Below, piece by piece: positions 25,065 through 32,366 of a DNA stretch of 64,000 nucleotides. Each line of letters begins with the position of its first letter. The stretch's first letter is position 1. The notes beneath the pieces are model-generated. The model was not told where the DNA came from. It saw only the letters and a program-made list of their open reading frames with translations, and did no database searches. The position numbers and the translations under genes were made by a program. Source of the stretch: Chloroflexota bacterium (GTDB lineage Bacteria; Chloroflexota; Anaerolineae; UBA4142); NCBI GenBank assembly GCA_016215025.1, contig JACRMI010000151.1:1-64000 (forward strand), read 5' to 3'.

Positions 25065-25135
25065 TGTCATTCTGAGCGAAGCGAAGAATCTAGCAACATT
25101 AATGAGAGAGATTCTGAGCGGAGCGAAGAATGACA
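25065..25135. repeat. TCATTCTGAGCGAAGCGAAG repeat, copy 1
   Basis: Bounded by TGTCATTCTGAGCGAAGCGA and GAGCGAAGAATGACA. It follows cobQ and supplies the first possible ATG (25130) of the HXXEE gene. Confidence 0.75.
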
Positions 25136-25666
25136 CCTTCTTGGTTTTGGTGGAAAACGATGATTACTACACTGTGGATTTTCTTTCCGTTAGCGATCAC
25201 GTTGCACAACCTCGAAGAGGCGCTGTGGCTGCCGCGCTGGTCGCATCACGCCAAACGCTTTCATCCACCTGTCGAGCAAAACGAATTTGTGTTTGCAGTC
25301 ATCGTCGTAACGCTGTTGGCTTATTTGAGCACATTTCTTGCGATGGCGTTTCCGTCTGTGTTCATACTGCGCCTCATCTTTTTTGGTGTTCTCGGAATGA
25401 TGATTCTCAACGCCTTTGTGCCGCATCTCGCCGCGACGATTGTATTGCGACGATACTGCCCAGGACTAGTCACCGCTCTGTTCTTGATGGTCCCTGTCAA
25501 TTCAGTCATTCTCTATCAAGCCATTGTAGACGGTTTGCTTCAGTGGCTGGAACTAGGACTGTCAACGCTGGTTGTTGCTGCGTTTGCTGTGGCTCTCTTG
25601 CCCTTTCTCTTTCGACTCGGTAAGTTGATAGAAACCCGTTTTCTTACCGACTTGAGAACGAAATGA
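25130..25666 (+). CDS. HXXEE-domain membrane protein
   Basis: 178 aa with about five membrane segments. The motif HNLEEALWLPRW near the N-terminus matches the HXXEE domain, a family of unknown function. The ATG at 25130 lies inside a dispersed repeat; an alternative ATG at 25160 has GGTGG seven bases upstream and may be the true start. The last residues (ETRFLTDLRTK) are encoded by the left arm of a second repeat (25630-25688), so the gene is framed by repeats on both sides. It sits between cobQ and cobS, but a corrinoid role is only suggested by position. Confidence 0.7.
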   Translation: MTPSWFWWKTMITTLWIFFPLAITLHNLEEALWLPRWSHHAKRFHPPVEQNEFVFAVIVVTLLAYLSTFLAMAFPSVFILRLIFFGVLGMMILNAFVPHLAATIVLRRYCPGLVTALFLMVPVNSVILYQAIVDGLLQWLELGLSTLVVAAFAVALLPFLFRLGKLIETRFLTDLRTK

Positions 25667-25688
25667 AAGGGAAAGAAAACGGGTTTCT
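25630..25688 (+). repeat. AGAAACCCGTTTTCTT hairpin repeat
   Basis: Perfect 16-bp arms (25630-25645 and 25673-25688) around a 27-nt centre containing the HXXEE stop codon. It ends three bases before the cobS ATG, leaving no room for an ordinary Shine-Dalgarno site. Confidence 0.85.
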
Positions 25689-25690
25689 GG

Positions 25691-26395
25691 ATGAATGATC
25701 TTTGCACCGCCTTTGCACTCTTGACGATTTTTCACTTTCGCTGCGACCGAATCTCGGCGCGCGCGTTTGCATTCTATCCACTCGTCGGTCTTTTTATCGG
25801 CGTGTTACTCGCCGCCGCGCATTTCGTTTTTCGCTTGGCGCTGCCGGACCTCGTAGCGGGCGTGCTCACGGTTGCGTTGTGGGCGATTCTCACCGGCGGT
25901 TTGCATCTCGACGGCTTTACCGATGCGTGTGATGCGCTCTTTGCGGCGACCACGCGCGAGCGTCGGTTGGAGATTCTGCGCGATGTGCATCTCGGCTCGT
26001 TTGGCGCAGTCGGATTGATCTTGCTCCTGGTGCTCAAGGTGGCGTCGGTTGCGAATGCTACTTCGCTTGCGCCAATTCTTCTCGCGCCGATCCTAGGACG
26101 TTGGGCGATGACGTTCGCGGTGGTGTATCCGCCTGCACGCAACGAAGGCATGGCAGTCCTTTTTCGCCAAGGGCTGACGCGGCGCGAAATTTTTGCATCG
26201 ACGCTTTTTACCGCTGTTGCATGCGCCATGCTCAGTTGGTTCGGCGTCGGCACACTAGTTGTCGCCGTCGTGATAACCGCCATCATCGCAAACATCGCCA
26301 TGAATCGCTTGGGCGGACTCACGGGCGACATCTATGGCATGATCTGCGAGTGCGTCGAGGTAGGAGTGTTAGTTGTTGGTACAATGTCATTCTGA
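25691..26395 (+). CDS. cobS: Adenosylcobinamide-GDP ribazoletransferase (cobalamin synthase)
   Basis: Integral membrane enzyme joining adenosylcobinamide-GDP with alpha-ribazole (phosphate) to give the cobamide. 234 aa, with five or six membrane helices. The acidic motif GGLHLDGFTDACDALFA is the family signature, and NEGMAVLFRQGLTR and GGLTGDIYGMICECVE are also typical. The start ATG comes right after a hairpin repeat. The last four residues and the TGA are supplied by the next repeat (GTCATTCTGA). Confidence 0.92.
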   Translation: MNDLCTAFALLTIFHFRCDRISARAFAFYPLVGLFIGVLLAAAHFVFRLALPDLVAGVLTVALWAILTGGLHLDGFTDACDALFAATTRERRLEILRDVHLGSFGAVGLILLLVLKVASVANATSLAPILLAPILGRWAMTFAVVYPPARNEGMAVLFRQGLTRREIFASTLFTAVACAMLSWFGVGTLVVAVVITAIIANIAMNRLGGLTGDIYGMICECVEVGVLVVGTMSF

Positions 26396-26491
26396 GCCGC
26401 AACACACGTGCCTACGGTCAGCCAAACGCAATAGCGCGGCGAAGAATCTCACGACCTGGGAATGAGACGCTTCGCTCCGCTCAGCGTGACA
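26384..26491. repeat. TCATTCTGAGC repeat, copy 2
   Basis: Starts with TGTCATTCTGAGCCGC and ends with CGCTTCGCTCCGCTCAGCGTGACA. It provides the stop codon of cobS and fills the gap to the next gene. Confidence 0.7.
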
Positions 26492-26499
26492 AACTTTTT

Positions 26500-27267
26500 A
26501 TGAAACGTACCTTTCGACTTGGCTCAACTTCATACGTTTATCCCGACGACATTCTGCCGAACGTGCGCCAGCTTGCCGCGCAAGTCGATGACATCGAACT
26601 CGTTTTGTTTGAGGTCGACGATTACGGCTCGAATCTGCCCGATGCGGTCGTCATTGCCGAGCTGAACGCGCTTGCGCGTGACAACGATTTGACCTACACT
26701 GTTCACCTGCCAATCGATCTCGACTGGCGCGATGCACGCTCACTCGACAAGATTTGCCGTGCAATAGATGCAACGCACGCGCCAAGTCCATTCGCGTACG
26801 TGCTTCACCTCGATGGGCGACCGTTGCTGGGCAAGCCATCACATGAAATTTTGGAACAATGGCAAGCGGAAACCGCTAGCGCGCTCGACAAGATTCTTGA
26901 ACGGGTCGAGCCAACGCGCTTGTGTGTTGAGAACATCGAAAAGTGGCCGCCCGAATATTTTGCGCCGCTCGTCGCCGCGAAAAATTTATCGCGCTGCGTT
27001 GACATCGGACATCTCTGGGTACAGCAGCGTGATCCGGTAGAGCACTTGCAAGAACATATCGCGCGCACGCGGGTCATTCATCTACATGGCGTTGGTATGC
27101 GCGATCACCAATCGCTCGCCAAGCAAGCGAAAAGCGAGGTTGTGCGTGTACTTGATTTTCTCGCGCAGAAAAATTATGTGGGTGTGCTAACGCTCGAAGT
27201 TTTCGACCTCGACGATTTCAGTTCATCCAAACGAATAGTTGAAGAATGGGCAAACGATTCACCTTGA
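26500..27267 (+). CDS. CbiR-like cobamide-remodelling phosphodiesterase
   Basis: 255-aa TIM-barrel protein of the AP endonuclease 2/sugar phosphate isomerase superfamily. The N-terminus (GSTSYVYPDDILPNVRQLA, DDIELVLFEVDD, LTYTVHLPIDLD) agrees with the CbiR family, which cleaves the phosphodiester of cobamides to release cobinamide for rebuilding. Metal-ligand candidates are His in YTVHLP and VLHLDG, Glu in CVENIEKW, Asp/His in CVDIGHLW and Glu in VLTLEVFD. The true start is ATG 26500; the longer frame overlaps cobS. It overlaps cobU by 22 nt. The context (cobS, cobU) supports the role; another sugar isomerase is the alternative. Confidence 0.78.
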   Translation: MKRTFRLGSTSYVYPDDILPNVRQLAAQVDDIELVLFEVDDYGSNLPDAVVIAELNALARDNDLTYTVHLPIDLDWRDARSLDKICRAIDATHAPSPFAYVLHLDGRPLLGKPSHEILEQWQAETASALDKILERVEPTRLCVENIEKWPPEYFAPLVAAKNLSRCVDIGHLWVQQRDPVEHLQEHIARTRVIHLHGVGMRDHQSLAKQAKSEVVRVLDFLAQKNYVGVLTLEVFDLDDFSSSKRIVEEWANDSP

Positions 27268-27791
27268 TTTTAGGCGGCGCACGAAGCGGCAAAAGTGATT
27301 TCGCGCAAGCACTCGCGCAGAAACGCGGCGGTGATGATGTGCTGTTCGTCGCTACAGCGCAAGCATTCGACGAGGAGATGCGTGCGCGCATCGCCAATCA
27401 TCGCATGGCACGTCCCGCTGCGTGGAAAACGCTCGAAGCGCCGCGCGATGTCGTAGCAGCGTTGCGGACTGTTCCAGAGGCGCGCGTCGTCTTGATCGAT
27501 TGCGTGACGTTGTGGGCATCGAATTTTTTATTGGCAAACGAAAACGCAACGGAATGGCGCGAGCTAGATGATTTGATCGAATGGTATCGCGCATCGAGTT
27601 GTGAATTGATCGTCGTGTCGAACGAAGTGGGCATGGGCATTGTGCCGGACAATGCATTGGCGCGCGCCTATCGCGATTTGCTGGGACGCGCAAACAAAAA
27701 ACTCGCAGAGCAAGCCGACCAAGTGTTGTTGCTCGTCGCGGGGTTGGCGCTGGACGTAAAATCGAATGCAGTAAGGCTAGAGGATTTATGA
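27246..27791 (+). CDS. cobU: Adenosylcobinamide kinase/guanylyltransferase
   Basis: 181-aa bifunctional enzyme that phosphorylates adenosylcobinamide and transfers GMP to it. It has the P-loop GGARSGKS near residue 10, the FVATAQAFDEEMRARIANH region with the guanylylated His, VLIDCVTLWASNFL and VSNEVGMGIVP, all typical of CobU/CobP. It overlaps cbiR upstream and the next gene by four bases (ATGA), indicating an operon. Confidence 0.92.
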   Translation: MGKRFTLILGGARSGKSDFAQALAQKRGGDDVLFVATAQAFDEEMRARIANHRMARPAAWKTLEAPRDVVAALRTVPEARVVLIDCVTLWASNFLLANENATEWRELDDLIEWYRASSCELIVVSNEVGMGIVPDNALARAYRDLLGRANKKLAEQADQVLLLVAGLALDVKSNAVRLEDL

Positions 27792-28585
27792 ATGATAAAA
27801 CACTAACAGCTCAAAATATCGAATTTGCTTACGACGGGCAGAAGGTCCTCAAAGGCGTCGATGTCTCGCTTGAGAAATGCGGACTTGCCGCGCTGCTCGG
27901 TCCCAATGGTTCAGGCAAGACGACGTTGCTCAAGATTCTTAGCGGGATTTTGTCGCCGCGCGCCGGTCGCGTCATGCTGGACGGCGCAGATTTGCAGACG
28001 CTGAATCGCCGCCAAATCGCGCAGCGCATCGCCATGGTCCCACAAGAATTGCATGTGCCATTCGCATTCACGGTGCGCGAAATCGTGTTGCTTGGTCGAA
28101 CGCCGTACGCTCGTCCGCTGTTGGGCGAATCGACGCACGACCACGCCGCGGTTGATCGCGCAATGGATTTGACCGAGACGCGCGCGCTGGCGGATCGCGT
28201 GTTTGGCGAACTGTCGGGCGGTGAGCAGCAGCGCGTCGTCGTCGCGATGGCGTTGGCGCAAGAGCCGCAAATCCTTTTACTCGATGAACCGACCGTGCAT
28301 CTCGACATCAATCATCAAATCGAAGTGTTGGAACTCGTGCGAAAATTGAATCGCGAGCGCGGGCTGACGGTGTTAGCGACGATGCACGACTTGAATCTTG
28401 CCTCGTTGTATTTTGATCGATTGATTTTGCTGAACGAAGGACGCATCATCGTCGAAGGCAAGCCAAGCGAGGTTTTATCGGCGGAACGAGTGCAAGCTGT
28501 GTTTGGCGCGCAAGTGTTAGTACAAGAGCATCCAACCAAATCGAATGTTCCCCAAGTTGTCCTGTTGCCATCAGACGAAAATTGA
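27788..28585 (+). CDS. ABC transporter ATPase, FecE/BtuD type
   Basis: 265 aa. Walker A GPNGSGKTT near residue 40, signature LSGGEQQRV, Walker B ILLLDEPTVHLD and the switch His are all present. The family energises uptake of iron chelates, haem or cobalamin; its location at the end of a corrinoid cluster favours a corrinoid. No permease or binding protein is encoded nearby, so partners must lie elsewhere. Start overlaps the cobU stop. Confidence 0.85.
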   Translation: MNDKTLTAQNIEFAYDGQKVLKGVDVSLEKCGLAALLGPNGSGKTTLLKILSGILSPRAGRVMLDGADLQTLNRRQIAQRIAMVPQELHVPFAFTVREIVLLGRTPYARPLLGESTHDHAAVDRAMDLTETRALADRVFGELSGGEQQRVVVAMALAQEPQILLLDEPTVHLDINHQIEVLELVRKLNRERGLTVLATMHDLNLASLYFDRLILLNEGRIIVEGKPSEVLSAERVQAVFGAQVLVQEHPTKSNVPQVVLLPSDEN

Positions 28586-28618
28586 ATCGTCCGTTCTAAA
28601 ATTGGCCAATGCTGCATT

Positions 28619-28647
28619 TTGAGGTTTTGCCGGGCTTGTGGTATACT
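28619..28647 (+). promoter_or_regulatory. Promoter giving a probable leaderless mRNA
   Basis: -35 TTGAGG (28619-28624), 17-nt spacer, -10 TATACT (28642-28647). The ATG at 28655 is only eight bases past the -10 box, where transcription should begin. Confidence 0.7.
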
Positions 28648-28654
28648 GACCTTG

Positions 28655-29623
28655 ATGAACTGGAAGCGATTGTTGTTCACCGCACCCCTGGCAATCCTCT
28701 TGACCGTTGCGGGCTTTGAAATTAGTCCGGTTACACCCTCCGGCAGTGTACGAACTGCCGATATGGTTGCTTCATCTGCCCCGCCTCCTGTCCAAGTTCA
28801 GGTTGTCGTCGTTGTGGCAGAGCCAACCCCAACCGAGACACCGACTCCAACTGCCACGCCAACCATCACGCCGGTCCCAACCTCGACGCCACTCCCAACT
28901 GCCACGCGCAATCCTAATCTTCGTTCAACGCGCGTTCCCATCATGATGTATCATTACATCAGCGTGCCGCCTCCCGATGCCGATATTTATCGCCGTGATC
29001 TTTCCGTTACACCCGATAATTTCGCCGCGCAGATGGATTATCTGGAAGCGCAGGGCTATCATCCGATCAAACTGTCCGACCTCTCCGATTATTTGTTGAA
29101 TGGCAAGCCACTTCCTCCGAAACCGATTGTGCTGACCTTTGACGATGGCTATCTCGATAATTATCAGAATGCGCTTCCGATTCTGAAAAAGCACAAATTC
29201 CCCGCGACGTTTTTTATCATCACGCAATTTGCCGAAGAGCGACGCCCCAATTACATGAACTGGGATCAAATTGAAGAGCTTGCCATTGAAGGGATGGAAA
29301 TTGGTTCTCACACGATGGATCATCCTGATTTGAGGCGACGGACGACGGCGTTCCTCGAAACGCAAATTGCTGGATCGAAGTTGATGATCGAATCGCGCAT
29401 TGGCACGCCGGTCACATCGTTCTGCTATCCGTCCAGCACGTACGACGCCAAGACGATCGGTGTGCTTCGGTCCGATGGGTATTTGGCGGCGGTGACTGAG
29501 ACCTCCGGTGTGTATCAATCGACCAACAGCATTTATGAGTTGAGGCGCATCCGCGTGCGCGGTAGTTATGCCGTCAACGACTTTGCCTATTGGCTGAAAT
29601 ATTGGATAGCGAGTGGCAAGTAG
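28655..29623 (+). CDS. Secreted polysaccharide deacetylase (NodB domain)
   Basis: 322 aa. An N-terminal signal/anchor (MNWKRLLFTAPLAILLTVAG) and a Thr/Pro-rich spacer (about 55-87) lead to a NodB domain with PIMMYHYI, the catalytic LTFDDGY near residue 161, the metal site SHTMDHPDL and FCYPSSTYD. It removes acetyl groups from cell-wall or extracellular N-acetylated sugars. The longer frame starts in the promoter, so ATG 28655 is chosen. No Shine-Dalgarno site; transcript probably leaderless. Confidence 0.88.
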   Translation: MNWKRLLFTAPLAILLTVAGFEISPVTPSGSVRTADMVASSAPPPVQVQVVVVVAEPTPTETPTPTATPTITPVPTSTPLPTATRNPNLRSTRVPIMMYHYISVPPPDADIYRRDLSVTPDNFAAQMDYLEAQGYHPIKLSDLSDYLLNGKPLPPKPIVLTFDDGYLDNYQNALPILKKHKFPATFFIITQFAEERRPNYMNWDQIEELAIEGMEIGSHTMDHPDLRRRTTAFLETQIAGSKLMIESRIGTPVTSFCYPSSTYDAKTIGVLRSDGYLAAVTETSGVYQSTNSIYELRRIRVRGSYAVNDFAYWLKYWIASGK

Positions 29624-29651
29624 CAGGTTGCAAGTCACAAGCAACAATTGG

Positions 29652-29690
29652 AAACCGGGATTCTCAGAGCGAGAACCCCGGTTTTGTTTT
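29652..29690 (+). terminator. Rho-independent terminator after the deacetylase gene
   Basis: Arms AACCGGGATTCTC and GAGAACCCCGGTT (29653-29665, 29671-29683) pair with one mismatch, followed by TTGTTTTT. Confidence 0.8.
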
Positions 29691-29709
29691 TACATTCGTG
29701 AATAAAATA

Positions 29710-29755
29710 GGACGCGGACAAAAAAATCCGCGTTTGTCTGTGTTGGTCCGCGTCC
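29710..29755 (-). terminator. GGACGCGGAC hairpin after folK
   Basis: Perfect 10-bp arms GGACGCGGAC (29710-29719) and 29746-29755. It lies just past the folK stop on the minus strand and resembles the repeat in the D-aminoacylase leader. Confidence 0.6.
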
Positions 29756-29759
29756 AAAA

Positions 29760-30275
29760 TTATTTCTGAATACTGTGGAGTGTCAGGTCTGGATTCTTGC
29801 GGTACAACCGTACATCTTCATCCGAATCTAAATGCGCAAGCAATCTGCGAATCGTCGCGCGCTTGCGCGGATGGACTGCCGTCGGCGCAATTTCGGCGAG
29901 CGGCACGAGCACGAATTTGCGTTCGTGCATGCGCGGATGCGGGATCGTCAACGCCGGATCGAGTCGAATGACGCGATCGTACAGCAGAATATCGACGTCG
30001 ATGGGACGCGGGCCGAAGCGGATGCCGTCACTGCGCCCCATGCTTGCTTCGATTCGTTTGGCGCGGCGCAGCACATCGACCGGCGAAAGTTTGGTCGTCG
30101 CTTCGCACACCAAGTTGAGAAACCAGGGTTGGTCTTTGACGCCCCACGGTTCGGTTTCGTAGATCGACGAGACGCGCGTGATGTGCGCGAATTTGGAAAT
30201 TTGGGTGAGCGCGTGGCGCAGATTTTTTTCGCGGTCGCCCAGGTTGGAGCCGAGCGCGAGGTAAACGGTTGGCAC
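29760..30275 (-). CDS. folK: 2-amino-4-hydroxy-6-hydroxymethyldihydropteridine pyrophosphokinase
   Basis: 171-aa folate-pathway enzyme that transfers pyrophosphate to hydroxymethyldihydropterin. It carries VYLALGSNLGDREKNL, the signature RFGPRPIDVDILLYD and IPHPRMHERKFVLVPL. The GTG start at 30275 is six bases downstream of a -10 box and has no Shine-Dalgarno site, so the mRNA is probably leaderless. Other folate genes are not adjacent. Confidence 0.93.
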   Translation of the reverse strand: MPTVYLALGSNLGDREKNLRHALTQISKFAHITRVSSIYETEPWGVKDQPWFLNLVCEATTKLSPVDVLRRAKRIEASMGRSDGIRFGPRPIDVDILLYDRVIRLDPALTIPHPRMHERKFVLVPLAEIAPTAVHPRKRATIRRLLAHLDSDEDVRLYRKNPDLTLHSIQK

Positions 30276-30281
30276 AGCGGC

Positions 30282-30310
30282 ATTGTAGCACGGCGGCTGC
30301 GAAACGCCAA
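30282..30310 (-). promoter_or_regulatory. Promoter of folK
   Basis: Minus strand: -35 TTGGCG (30310-30305), 17-nt spacer, -10 TACAAT (30287-30282). It begins directly after the stop codon of the upstream gene. Confidence 0.6.
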
Positions 30311-30314
30311 GCGG

Positions 30315-31091
30315 TTACGGGTACGGTTTGCGAGTTGGCGTAGCCAAGGGCGTTATGGTTGGAACGATTTCCGTGAGCGAAGATACAAAGCGGCGGGATG
30401 GGAAATCAAAGTAAAACGTCGCGCCGTCGTCCGTTTTCAAGACAAGCCGCTGCCCTTGAGCGCCAACAATTTTCACAGGTCCTTTTTTGATTGGCATGTA
30501 GTAATAACCCCCATCAGGTAGCGTAATGCCTTCACTGCCCCAGACCCAGACGACAACAATTCCTTGCTTTGCGTTCCTCGGTTGCGGCGGACCCTCTTCC
30601 CGTTTCGCACCAGCAAAGACCTGATAGGTTTTTCCTGGAACTTCAAAGACCCAGGAATTTTCAATTTCGTAAAAGGGACCTAAGGGCGAGGCAGGGTGGT
30701 CAAGAATTGTTCCTACGCCTGCTGGCGTACGAGGCACTACCGCAGTCGGCGCGAAGAAGGTGTGCGGTGCTTCAAAGGTCATCACACGGGCTGGAACAGG
30801 CATGGGGGTCAAACGTGTGTTATAGGCTTGAAGGCATGCCTTGTAACGTTGCTGTTGGATTTCATACAATCGTGGCGAGATCGTTGGGTCAACTTTGGCA
30901 TTAATGAATCGAGAGCAGAGGGTCTCGCCGGAAACGGTGATTGGAGTGAGAGGTCTTGCGGTCGCTGTAACAGCGAGGGCGCTATTCGCAACAGGTGTGA
31001 GAATAGCCGCCAAGCCCAAAATACATGCTAGAACAAGAATCAGTGCCGCCCCCAATGTAATTTGTCTTAAGGAAATCGGATGACGGGTCAT
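30315..31091 (-). CDS. Secreted protein of unknown function
   Basis: 258 aa, no family recognised. Residues about 12-38 form a hydrophobic export segment (ITLGAALILVLACILGLAAI). The body has a segment KTYQVFAGAKREEGPP, an aromatic strand-rich part (GIVVVWVWGSEGITLPDGGY) and a Thr/Pro-rich end (PTITPLATPTRKPYP). It lies three bases after the gene at 31095-32279 and is probably co-transcribed with it, so the two may work together outside the cell. Confidence 0.6.
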   Translation of the reverse strand: MTRHPISLRQITLGAALILVLACILGLAAILTPVANSALAVTATARPLTPITVSGETLCSRFINAKVDPTISPRLYEIQQQRYKACLQAYNTRLTPMPVPARVMTFEAPHTFFAPTAVVPRTPAGVGTILDHPASPLGPFYEIENSWVFEVPGKTYQVFAGAKREEGPPQPRNAKQGIVVVWVWGSEGITLPDGGYYYMPIKKGPVKIVGAQGQRLVLKTDDGATFYFDFPSRRFVSSLTEIVPTITPLATPTRKPYP

Positions 31092-31094
31092 AGA

Positions 31095-32279
31095 TCACCT
31101 CACATTCGTGACATACCATCTGATGTCAGATGATACAACAGGTGCGCCTAAAGATGTAAAGAAATTTGCATTCAACGCTTGCCAGAGTTGTGTCCAACCT
31201 TCTTCGGGCGTGTTATAGGTATTTGCAGGATAACAGTCATCCCAATTATCGTATTCATGGCAAGCGTAATATTGCGTCAGCGTTCCACGAAAGTTCAACG
31301 CATTATTATGCGTATTCAGGCCGTACAAACTTACCCTATACCATTGATCTGCGTGTTGACGGTTTCTTTTGTATATCTGCGGAAAAGGAAGATAGACGGT
31401 TCCATGGTCCGATATTCGAGTCGAAATGTAGTAGATGTCTTCCATCTCCCACCCGAAATCGTGGGGTGTCCAATTTGTATGCTCAAACCAGGGGCAACTA
31501 TCGCAGGAACCGAAGTTGTAAAAAGGCGCAAGCCAACCAGGGTCAAAAGCATCAACCCAGGGGCGGGTATTTGCAGCAGTATTCCATTGGAACTCGATAT
31601 CCATTGCCCCAGCGACAGACACTCGATACATCGTACTTGAGTCGTGGCTCACCAAATACGCCAAATCAGACACAGTTTCCGCCCAGAATGTTCCATGTGC
31701 CGCGGTCAATTGCCAAAAGTTGGGACTATTATTCAATCCAATGGCAACTTCAAGAGTTTTGTCAGCGGGCGCACATGTTACCCATCCATGGATGAATTCC
31801 CACGCCAAATTCTCAATAGTCCATCCCCCGACGAAAGGGTTTCCAAGAAGGAGTAATTTGGTTCCATAATTTTGGCTCGTGCTATCATAATAAGGGTAGC
31901 CAAAATCAAGAATGACAATTCCAGTTTCCCCTGCCAGTCCCTGGTTACATCCTGCCGTTTGCATTTGTATCAAGTTGGTCGTCGCAAAATAGCGGCTTGT
32001 TGTCATTGCAGGAGCGGGTGGAGGAGCCGGTGGACAGTCATCGCAGAGAACCACCGGCAAATAAACCTGGCTAAGCGTCGAAGGGGAACGCAACTTGCCT
32101 TGCGGCGTCGCCGTAGGAGCAAGTGCGGCGATTACACCTGAAGTGATTTGGGGCTGAACGATAAGAACTACGTTCGACACGATCCAAAGAAGACCTACCA
32201 GAACGAGCAACCGAGCAAGTTTACGATGACTTATGCCAATCTCCTTTGAGGGGCAATGTTCTTTGTAAGCAGAATACAA
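31095..32279 (-). CDS. Large secreted protein of unknown function
   Basis: 394 aa, no family recognised. An N-terminal membrane segment (KLARLLVLVGLLWIVSNVVL) is followed by a PT linker and a Cys- and aromatic-rich globular part (VLCDDCPPAPPP, FGSCDSCPWFEHTNW, YYACHEYDNWDDCYP), suggesting disulfides in an extracytoplasmic fold. The chosen start is a TTG with AGGA six bases upstream; no better ATG is near. Base composition looks more AT-rich than in neighbours. Probably one operon with the gene downstream. Confidence 0.6.
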   Translation of the reverse strand: MYSAYKEHCPSKEIGISHRKLARLLVLVGLLWIVSNVVLIVQPQITSGVIAALAPTATPQGKLRSPSTLSQVYLPVVLCDDCPPAPPPAPAMTTSRYFATTNLIQMQTAGCNQGLAGETGIVILDFGYPYYDSTSQNYGTKLLLLGNPFVGGWTIENLAWEFIHGWVTCAPADKTLEVAIGLNNSPNFWQLTAAHGTFWAETVSDLAYLVSHDSSTMYRVSVAGAMDIEFQWNTAANTRPWVDAFDPGWLAPFYNFGSCDSCPWFEHTNWTPHDFGWEMEDIYYISTRISDHGTVYLPFPQIYKRNRQHADQWYRVSLYGLNTHNNALNFRGTLTQYYACHEYDNWDDCYPANTYNTPEEGWTQLWQALNANFFTSLGAPVVSSDIRWYVTNVR

Positions 32280-32366
32280 TTTTTTCCTGGCTAAGTCAAT
32301 CCTTGGAAGGTTTAGGTTTTCTCATCTTCCGTGGAACAAATATGGCTCCTAGTCGATCAACTTGTC

